NCBI GenBank assembly: GCA_020631735.1
Contig: CM036159.1
Span: 18,081,511-18,145,510, forward strand
Origin: Saccharum officinarum
Lineage: Eukaryota; Streptophyta; Magnoliopsida; Poales; Poaceae
DNA: 64,000 nucleotides
Direction: 5' to 3'
This document shows, piece after piece, positions 47,486 to 56,726 of this stretch (its first letter is position 1; each line of letters starts with the position of its first letter). The position numbers and the translations under genes were made by a program. The notes under the pieces were generated by a model. The model had not been told where the DNA came from, ran no database searches, and saw only the letters and a list, made by a program, of their open reading frames with translations.

Positions 47486-50263
47486 ATGGACAACCTAGTG
47501 AGCATTTATTATGGAGGAACTGTAGAACGAGATCGCTATGGATATGTTGAGCTTGTGGACATGCAAAGTGTGCCTGTGCTATTCAATGAGAGGCCATCAT
47601 TCAGTGAGTTGACTGCAAGAGCTCGTGAGGAGGTACATTGCCGGACGGATGATGGCATCATAGTTGATGGTGTACTTCACTTTGGTTACCCTCCCAACAT
47701 GCTAAGGAAGATGATCCCAATAGGTTGTGCAGATCAGTGGGACAACTATGTGAGATCGGCTATGAAAAGCCAGTTCCAAAGTTTGGATGTGGTTGTGCAG
47801 CGGGTGCTCGTTGATCCAATCCCTCTTGGGTTGTCCCCGCCAATGGGTGAGCACGCATGTTTTGAACCTCCCGTCTTGGAACGTGATGTGGATGCGGAGG
47901 TCCCGCCTATGGTTCCCGATGCACAATCTGCCCCTTACGATGTGGCACATCCTCCTCAGGAGATCCCGTTGACACAGAATCATCCTAGTAAGTCTTAATT
48001 AGGTGTCCTATTTTTCTTTGAAACTTAAGTCTTTTCTTTTCATCCACTCTTCTTATCATCTCTTCTTCGTTGTTGCAATATTGCAGGAGATGTTCCCGAT
48101 AATGAGGGCGCTCCTGCGGATGATGCTCAAGTCCAGATTGGAGATGGAATCCGCGCCTCCAATAGTGTTGAAATTATGAATGATTCAGAGCCATATGAGA
48201 TCGCAAGGGCTGTTGATTCTGACGATGATCGTCCCGTTGGAGAGCTCACAGAGAGTGACGTTGAGATGCTTAGGCGTATTTTTCCCGGCCGTCGTGATCC
48301 TCTGATTCATGAGTTCAGTGATCTTACTCATTCAGATCAGGCGTTTGCAGAAGGACGTGATGATGAGCTGCAGGAAGCTCCAGAGGCTGGTCCTAGTATG
48401 GAGATAGAGAAGGGTAGGGTTTTCAATGACCTCCCTGCATTGAAGAGGTGGTTGCAAGCGTTTGCAGTGCTACGCAAGAGACCGTTTAAGGTCCTGCATT
48501 CCTATGTGGAGCGGCGTTACACGGTTGTGTGTGACAAGGAACGGTGTCCATGGAGAGTTTGTGCAAGGAAGCAAAAGGTTTCAGGAAAGTGGAAGATCAC
48601 AAGAGTTGTTGGGCCGCATACCTGTTCCTCACATGACCTGAACACAAAGCATCGGCAGTTGACATCAACCCTCATTGCCAAGCGGTTGATGAAAGTATTA
48701 CAGGGAGAGCCGAATATGAAGGTCAGGACAATTATCAAAATAGTTAATGAGGTATATGGAGGATATGACATAAGTTATGGCAAAGCCTGGAGGGCTAAGC
48801 AGCGTGCGTGGAAGATGATATATGGGGACTGGGAGGATGGCTACGAGCAGCTTCCAGTACTTCTCAATGCAATCCAAGCAGTGAATCCGGGCATGCATTA
48901 CGAGTACATCCCTAGGCCAGACGCATGGAAAGATGGGAGGCAGATATTCTTTCGTGCTTTCTGGTGCTTCCCTCAGTGTGTCGAGGCCTTTAGGCACTGC
49001 CGTCCAGTCTTCTCCATTGATGGTACATTCTTGATTGGCAAGTACCGTGGCACACTACTCATAGCCATATCATGTGACGCAAACAACAAACTTGTTCCTT
49101 TGGCATTTGGTTTGGTTGAGAGGGAGAATAATGATAGCTGGGTATGGTTCTTGAGGCTAGTCCGGATACATGTGGTTGGGCCTGGCAGGGAGGTGGGCGT
49201 CATATCGGATAGGCACCAGGGCATACTTCATGCTGTGCGAGAGGAGATAGAGGGGTACGCGCCTTTGCACCATCGTTGGTGTACTCGGCACCTTGCTGAG
49301 AATCTACTCCGAAAGGATGGTGTCAAGGATAATTTTGATCTTTTCCAGGAGGCTGCTAGACAGCTTGAGGATAAGTATTTTCGGAGGAAGTTAGAGGAAG
49401 TTAGAACCGCATCTAATGCAGAAGGTAGACAGTGGCTGACAGGTTTGATGAGAGATGTGGAGAAATGGACAAGAGCTCATGACGCAGGTGGTTGGAGGTA
49501 CGAGTTTCAGTGCAGCAACATGGCAGAGTCATTTAACAAGCTGTTGCTGGGGATTCGTGGTATGCCCGTGAACGCTATCGTTCAATTCACATTCTATAAG
49601 CTTGTTGCATGGTTCAACGATCGGCACGCCCATGCATTGCAGTTGCAGAGTGAAGGTAAGATTTGGGCTCCAACACCTCAGGCACATTTAGAGAAGGCGA
49701 AGGAAAGGGCTGGGACACATGAGGTCACATGTTTTGACCATGCGACTGGAAGGTATGAGGTGAAGCATATCGGTGGTACTACATCTGATGGCGAGGTCCG
49801 AGATGCGAGGATTCATGTTGTAGTCCTCCAAGATTTCTCATGCACTTGTGGGAAACCAAGGCAGTATCACTTTGTATGCTCTCACCTTATAGCAGCTGGT
49901 AGGCATCGCAACTATGATATTGAGGCTAGGATACCTCATCAGTTCAGTGTCCACACGCTGGTCGAGACATGGAGGCCCCGCTTTGTGCCTTTCCGAGACC
50001 CTGGAGAGTGGCCTCCATACGACGGTCCAAGGTACGTCGCAGATCCAGCCTACCGTTGGGACAAGAGGGGCTCTAGAAAGAGGACGAGACACAGGATGGT
50101 TATGGATCAGATACCTGGTAGAACGCGACGTGGTAGAGTGACGCCATTTCTTAATGACCCAGAGCAGTACGAGTGTGGCAAGTGCGGTAGACTTGGGCAC
50201 AACTCCCGCACCTGCCATTGGCAAATTAGTGAGGTGCGACTTGTAGGTGTTTTTATTATTTAA
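47486..50263 (+). CDS. MURA-type MULE transposase (DDE, SWIM and CCHC zinc fingers)
   Basis: Exon 1 is 47486-47987 and exon 2 48087-50263 (donor GTAAGT, acceptor TTGCAG), 892 residues. The N-terminal part is acidic (residues about 130-260). A MuDR-type DNA-binding region contains FKVLHSYVERRYTVVC and CPWRVCARK (WRKY/GCM1-like zinc finger). The DDE core shows VFSIDGTFLIGKYRG (first Asp, near 49015), GVISDRHQGI (second Asp) and CSNMAESFNK (Glu). The SWIM finger is FSCTCGKPRQYHFVCSHL. A CCHC knuckle, CGKCGRLGHNSRTCH, ends the protein. No stop or frameshift is seen, so it may be functional. A GAG-GT donor at 50233 paired with the acceptor at 50345 would give an alternative C-terminus (DGAIPPSG...) read in a different frame from the PMD start it overlaps. 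The same sense strand holds the PMD gene 84 bp downstream. Confidence 0.9.
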
Positions 50264-50346
50264 TACTTATCATATTGATTATTCGATTCTTACTTTACGT
50301 TTAATTGCTATTTATTTAATAAGTTACTGACACTAATTTCTTTAGG

Positions 50347-52858
50347 ATGGCGCAATTCCACCTTCTGGATCCGGTGTACGACGAGACCCACCGAGGACGT
50401 CTCGTAGCGTCGGGGCAGGTAAGATTTGACAGTCTCATATCACATACTTCGAATTATAAGTGCATATATGTGTGCCTAGTAACATTTGTATTTTGTGTAA
50501 ATGCAGAACCTTCCCCTCCTTCGTTCTAGAGTACATGGAGGGTTCTTGGAGATGCAGTACGACGACAGGTACACCCCGTACCTATCGAGAGCCGGCCTCG
50601 ACGTCGTATCTTTTCAGGTTCGCCGTGGCCTACCTTTGTTCAACTCGGCGGGCTTGACTGCGTTGGTGGACAGGTATTTTTTTTATCAAATAGGTTGTAT
50701 TAATAATCAATTGTCGACGCGGCAATGTTCCTAATAAACATTTTTTTTGCTAAAATTATAGGTGGCGACCTGAGACTCACACCTTTCACCTGGCGTTTGG
50801 ATAGATGACAGTCACGCTACAGGACTGTCAGAAGATGCTCGGTCTGAGGATTCGTGGGAGGGCGGTGACTGGGCTGTGTAGGTCAGAGGGATGGAGAGCT
50901 AGGGTGGAGGCCTTCCTTGGGCGTGAGGTGGGTGACCAAGGAGACCGCACTTCTGGTGTCCATCTCTCCTGGCTTAGGGCGGAGTTCGGACAGTGTCCTC
51001 CTGACGCAGATGATCAGACGGTTCAGTACTACTGTAGGGCGTGGATCCTACACTTGTTTGGCTCTGTTCTCTTCCCCGATGGAACAGGCGACACTGCTTC
51101 GTGGATGTGGATCCCTTGCCTCACAGACTGGGACCAGGCCGGTCAGTACAGCTGGGGCTCAGCGGTGTTGGCATTCCTGTACCGTCAGCTGTGCGAGGCG
51201 TGCCGGCGTTCTTCAGCGTCAGCCTCACTTGGTGGGTGTGCGTACCTACTCCAGCTGTGGATGTGGTCGCGGCTGCCAGTTGCTCGTCCGGTGATGTTGG
51301 CTCCGCGTGACTGGTTCCCAGTGCATAACGCACGTCTACAGCCGACGTGGGCGTACCTATGGGACCAGGTGACAGTCCCTCACGCGAGGATGGAGCGGGC
51401 GTATAAAGAGTACACGGACGAGCTAGACAGGCTAATGGCCTCTAGTGTAAGTACAAATTATTATATATGTTGGTTCGAAACTAAATTATATATTATGGTA
51501 TCTAACTAATTGTTTCGACACGTTGCAGGTGACTTGGGACCCGTACGCGGACGAGGCCGCACTTCCTTTTGTGGTGAGCAACATATGTGACAGCGACAGC
51601 GATCTCTACAGGGTGAGGTGCCCTCTTATCTGCTTCTATGCTGTCGAGTACCACCTTCCACATCGAGTTGCACGTCAGTTTGGAGCAAGACAGCGTTCTC
51701 CACCATCTCCAATTTCGACAAGTGTTGACTTGCACAAGTATGTGTCCTCTTCTTCGTAATTCGACCTTTTCCAGAACTTGCACTTATCCATACCACATTA
51801 TATATGTCGAGTAAGATGGATGAAATCTTTGTTGGTATGTTTGTATGTCTATGAAATGCATATATGATAGCTGGGTATGCTGCAACATATAAAGGAAACT
51901 CTGCCGAAATTTTTACCTTTACCATACATGTATGCTTCAACACGATGTTCACTAACTTGTATACACGTTGTGCAGGCTCGATCGTAAGAAAAACAGGAAA
52001 ATCTTTGATTGGGCCCATCACCACCGAGACTTCATCGACATGTGGAATTTGTTCGATGGGAACGTGGACACCAACAACGAGGCGCACACAAACATAGACT
52101 ACAGGCGGTACCAAGCTTGGTACCACCAAGCTACTCGACCGAGGCTTAGGCTGCAGTGGACACAGGATGACTACGCTGACATCGAGTCATCAGAGGATGA
52201 GGACACGGCGTACGACACCTCTACTCGTACCGGTCGCCAGGTCGGAGCAGGACCCATCTTGGACAGAGTGGTATGTCTGTGCTCTACTTTTATATATCGA
52301 TTACCGTAACAATGAATTACAACCTAAAACTTTGTTGTAGGGTAACTCACTCAAGATGTCTGTCCAAGAAATCGAACGGTTTCGTCCGAGGGTGAGGGAC
52401 GACGAGACACGTAGTTTCCTCGATGTAAGTACCTATAAATATGCAAATATTACTGTACTAAAATGTTAAATTAATTGACTAAACATGATTTTGTGCACCA
52501 GAGATTGGCACGTCGGCTACGCCGTACCGCGGCGCGTTGTGGTTGCAGGACAGGCACGACGGAGGATGTGTTCGTGCCTTCTGCACCCAGAGGTGGCGTA
52601 GGCTCGTCTAGCCACCCACCTACAGGGTCGCGAGACCACGGCACCGAGGAGGACGACGACGAGGACGACGATGACGACGACGAGGACGAGGACGAGGACC
52701 AGGGCCACGAGGAGATTGGACCGTCTCAGCTAGACGATGCTCCCTGGACTCAGCCTACGCAGCCGGTCGGTACCAGGCGACGTCGACCACCTGACCCTTA
52801 TACTCCAGGCACCCACGCTCTTGGACACAAGGGCAAGGGTAAGTCTAGGAGACAGTGA
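50347..52858 (+). pseudogene. Plant mobile domain (PMD, aminotransferase-like) gene within the MULE, with one in-frame stop
   Basis: Seven exons fit GT-AG rules: 50347-50418, 50507-50673, 50762-51446, 51529-51737, 51976-52270, 52341-52424, 52502-52858 (1869 nt). The start reads MAQFHLLDPVYDETHRGRL. Family motifs follow: HGGFLEMQYDDRYTPYL, RWRPETHTFHL, MTVTLQDCQKMLGLRIRGR, GWRARVEAFLGRE, DTASWMWIPCLTDWDQ, GSAVLAFLYRQLCEACRR and LLQLWMWSRLP. The C-terminus has an Asp/Glu run (about 52650-52700) and a basic end (KGKGKSRRQ). Genome annotations often call such proteins serine/threonine phosphatase 7 long-form homologues (MAIL1/MAIN family), though there is no phosphatase domain here. A TAG at 50802-50804 replaces the Glu codon expected before MTVTLQD. 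Otherwise all frames join correctly. PMDs occur both in host silencing-related genes and in transposons. Confidence 0.8.
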
Positions 52859-53337
52859 GGGACTGTAGGCTAATTTGGGACTGTATGGACTATTATTATG
52901 GACTTTTATATCCTATTCTTATGTACTGAATGAGCTTCAGATGGAGTATATGACATATGCACTTTAAACGTGGGTGCTGATGATGATCATATATTTGTTT
53001 AAGGTGAATGTCATAAATAATGGTTGATGACATGTTTATGTGATATCTGTGTTTGGATTGAATCAAAAACAGGGAAAACTCTGCCAAAATTTTATGAAAC
53101 ATGTCAAGTCGTGCGGTACACCGATAGCATATAGCCTTTTCAGTGATTTATCATGTCACTATCGTATGGTACATCCTCTTTTACAGATGAATTGATTGAT
53201 CAAGGAATCTAGCCTTTACAGATGAGTTTTCAAATAGGCTTTTCAGTAATTCAAATAGGCTTTTCAGGGATAGCGTGTAGGCTTTTCAGGAGCGTTAAAG
53301 TCACAATACAGCGGCTCTCCACTACACTTCTGGCTAT

Positions 53338-53429
53338 ATATGGCTATGAGTAGTGTGCCACGGTACTTGCCAATCAAGAATGTACCATCAATGGAGAAGA
53401 CTGGACGGCAGTGCCTAAAGGCCTCGACA
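53338..53429 (-). repeat. 92-bp antisense copy of the transposase catalytic segment
   Basis: Exact reverse complement (92 of 92 by eye) of 48979-49070, the stretch encoding VEAFRHCRPVFSIDGTFLIG and onward, which includes the first catalytic Asp. It lies about 480 bp beyond the PMD stop and about 115 bp before the right terminal repeat, in the 3' region of the element. Readthrough transcription would place sense and antisense segments in one RNA. Confidence 0.93.
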
Positions 53430-53544
53430 ACTTGCTCGATTATAGAGCAACGGAAAAGTGTCTAAATGAAAAAGCCGAAGAGAATGAGTAAGAAAACGGG
53501 AATGACTGGGGATAGGAAGGGGGTAGGCTATATTATGGGTGCTT

Positions 53545-53814
53545 GGCGCCATGCAGCATGGCTCCAAAGCTTGGCGCCATGGATCTTGGCGCCAAGGCTT
53601 GGCGCCATGCTCCATGGCGCCAAGCTACGCCACGTAGATTCCCGTGGAGCCACGTCGGATGCCTCTTGGCGCCAGGATACATGGCACCATGACGTTGTAG
53701 CTTGGCGCCATGGTCCATGGCGCCAAGATGAGGGTCCATTTTTTGAAATCTTTCCGTCAGGGGCCTATTTGAGAGAATCTTTCAAAAAAAGGGCCAAAAA
53801 AACAAAAAAGGCGG
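53545..53814 (-). repeat. Right terminal inverted repeat of the MULE
   Basis: Inverse of 46352-46605, with several GGCGCC palindromes and the conserved TTTGAAATCTTTCCGTCAGG segment, ending GGCGG at the target duplication. Confidence 0.85.
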
Positions 53815-53823
53815 TCCCCGTGA

Positions 53824-56176
53824 TAACAAGACACGCATCCCACGCAGCACAGCAGAGGAGGACCACATTGCGGCTCCAGGTCTTATAATTCAATCTGGAT
53901 GCAAAACTGCTATGAAACAGGGAGGTGTTTTGTTTGCACAGTGATAAACTAAGCAAGATACAGTGCGGTCGTATACCAACTCTATCCTATCTACAGGTAA
54001 CAATCACTAAAACATGCAAGCACGGCTACCACGAGGGCACGAGACATTTCTATACTGTATACTCTACCCTGAAAAGGTGCACAAAATCAAAGGCACAAAT
54101 GACGAGTGTATTCCAACTGTTTAACCTCTTCATTGTATTTAAAAAACTGTTTAACCTCTTGGAGTGCTCAGAGGTCCAAACACTTCATGATTTTGTACAA
54201 ACTACCTGGTTGTATTAGGCGTATTTCGCTGCAGTCAAATCTGAGCATATATCTTAATACAAATTGTTAATTGAAGAATCTTCTTAAAAATCGATGATCA
54301 GGGGTAGTTACATGATTCCCTTAGATAATGATGCATGATATAGTATGATGACAAAAATATCAGCCCAATGTATTACCCAGATACAAGTGTTTTACATGTG
54401 AGCAATGGTATTATCAGAATACATCTCAGTGACATATCCCCCCACCCCACCCAAAAGTTTGCTGCTGGGTCCATCCCTAATCTCAATCAATTCTCCAACT
54501 GAAATCTGCCACAAATTTGATGATAGAGATCCTCCTAATCTAGATCACTGCAAAAGTACAGAATGTTCAATCCTAACATCTTCATATGGACCAAAACTAA
54601 GCTTCACATGAAATACACAATGTCCATAAACTAAGCTTTCCAGTAAATAGTATCTGTCTGCTCATCATGAACAACCAATTGGTGTCACACATGAACCAAA
54701 ATATTCTAAACAAATTTTGTTTGCCATGCCCCTTATCTCAGTAACGATGAATTTCATACTGATATAGCATTTCAGTATTCTAGGCATAGCAACATAATCA
54801 CGTGATAGATATCAAATGCTCATATAGTGAAACAGAGTAGCTATGAGCAACAATGCCGCTGATCCAAGAGAACAAGTACACCTTACTGAAAAGTAATGCT
54901 AAAAGTATCACCATGAACTTCCTATCCCAATTCAACCAGCCACAACCAACCAACCAAAAAGTTGTAGCAGCGGAAGCGGAAGAGGAGCTGATGTCATCGT
55001 CATCCAGGAAGAGGCGTAGATGTTAGAGAGAGATGAGGGGAGAATGAAGAGGATGGCAACGGACGACAAAGGACAAAACAAAGTGCTCAACTGCACGTCC
55101 TGTTTAATTTGGTTGTAACACATGCATACTGAATTACTGATAGCATATTCATGTCAAAAAAAAAGGGAGAAAGAGTTCAAGCACTTAATGGAAATAATGA
55201 TCTTAAAAAATTGAAACTAATAGTCAGCATAATGTGAACTACAACAAATGAGAACATGACTGAGTCACAACAGAGATCGATTTCTGGCCATAGATCCCCT
55301 ATTTATTGCCTTACAACTGGTTTTCTTGTCAATTGATGCCCATAGATCTATGAACCTGATGATGCAACAGAGTCATACCTAGCTTTGTCGATTGCCAGCT
55401 TAGGAAGAGCCATAGGAACCTATCCGCAGTCATACCCCAGGGAAAATGGCCTTAAACCAAACTTGATCGGTACATTCCCTGGCAAAGCAAGCAATTAAAC
55501 ACCAAAGATAGCTCTTCTCTAACTTATTAACCGAAGAGAAGTATCCATAGACCTGACCATCATCGGACAAGAACTCGAGAAGGCACTGGTCGTAGGGCCC
55601 GCACCTAACCTGGTAGGATCGACGGATCCCGTGGGGATCATATTTTGTGATAGTGAAAGAACGATGGCTCCATACTCAGTACTTTGTATACAATTTCTGA
55701 ATTAACATCTTTGCAATGGAGTTCGAGGGGAAAAGAAAAGTCCCCCCGAGCCCCCCTCCAGAAGAGAAACAGAAATATCTGTAGGTACATACTCAGTACT
55801 TTAAATCTTCTGTTATCCAATAATCTAAGAAGGCATTTTAAAAGAGCTTTCCAGTAGACAATTGTGATCAAGTAATTATAGCTAGCCTTAGTGATCACTG
55901 CAGTTTCATTTGTCTGACATTTACTGGATACAAACTCCAAAAGATAACAAACCAGAAAAAAATAAACTAGGGAAAGAGAAATATGGCAAATTTAATTAAA
56001 TGCTGCCAAGGTTTTCGAAAAAAATTAAATGCTGCCAAATTTACCTGATGGCAGTTTAGAACTTTAGATTGACTATGAATGTGTGATGTGATACAGGAAA
56101 ATCTCATTCAATGCAAATGATGCAATTTGCGGAATTAAATGTGTCCTTTGGCCAACAGGCTGCCTAATCGTCTTAG
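53824..56176. other. Intergenic; one unrecognised minus-strand frame at about 55430-55600
   Basis: Mostly AT-rich without gene features. On the minus strand a continuous frame of about 55 codons ends near 55430. It reads KYDPHGIRRSYQVRCGPYDQ, then CLLEFLSDDGQVYGYFSS, then a possible donor (TCG-GTTAAT). It looks coding-like but I do not recognise it; it could be an exon fragment. The host sequence here is also the probable 3' flank of the PPR gene. Confidence 0.3.
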
Positions 56177-56192
56177 AGTGTTTACTGGAAGC

Positions 56193-56419
56193 TTCCGTTA
56201 AGAGAGACCTGAAGGAGTGGAATATCTCCAAGGATTTAGCTATGGACAGGAGTGCTTAGAGACTGGCAATCAACGTGCCTGAACCGTGACCTCTTTCTGT
56301 CTTGTGCCTTTTATGTCCTTTATGTGTCTCTCTATTTCTCGTCTCTTTTGGGTTTCGTTTCTAGCCTACCCCAACTTGCTTGGGACAAAAGGCTATGTTG
56401 TTGTTGTTGTTGTTGTTGT
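56193..56419 (+). mobile_element. 5'-truncated RTE-clade LINE
   Basis: The sequence encodes the last codons of an RTE-type reverse transcriptase ORF (RDLKEWNISKDLAMDRSA, then RLAINVPEP and a stop), with TAG where Trp is usual. It is followed by a 3' UTR with CCTACCCCAACTTGCTTGGG and a (TTG)n tail. The perfect 16-bp target duplication AGTGTTTACTGGAAGC lies at 56177-56192 and 56420-56435. Confidence 0.9.
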
Positions 56420-56726
56420 AGTGTTTACTGGAAGCCCACAGTAACGTCTCTAAACCGCCAAGACATCAGAGATTAAGAGTTTTTGGCTTTATGGTTAAAG
56501 CAGGAATATCAGTGAGCATACCGGAATATCAGTGAGCATATCGAAAGTGATCATCACTCCAATAGTTTGGTTCAGCCAAGCCTTCTGAACTGCATTAACT
56601 CCAAATATTCAGCACTACAATAATCATGATTTATACAGCAGTTTTCCAGTTTGGATATAACAAGAACATACCTTGTAATGGTTAATACAAATAACAGATA
56701 TCACACTGTTTTCGTTCGTATTTTTT

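Larger units (their letters stand above)
46352..53814 (+). mobile_element. Mutator-like element (MULE) carrying transposase and PMD genes, 7.46 kb
   Basis: Terminal inverted repeats of roughly 240 bp start CCGTCTTTTTTG (left) and CCGCCTTTTTTG (right, complement). The flanking 9-bp direct repeat TCCCCGTGA lies at 46343-46351 and 53815-53823, the hallmark target duplication of MULEs. The repeats contain many GGCGCC palindromes, such as CTTGGCGCCATGG paired with CCATGGCGCCAAG. Inside, in one direction, are a GC-rich leader (46676-46955), an AT-rich 5' intron (about 46952-47485), a MURA-type transposase, a plant-mobile-domain gene, a 3' region, and a 92-bp antisense copy of transposase sequence just before the right repeat. 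The perfect target duplication and open transposase suggest a fairly young insertion. Confidence 0.95.
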
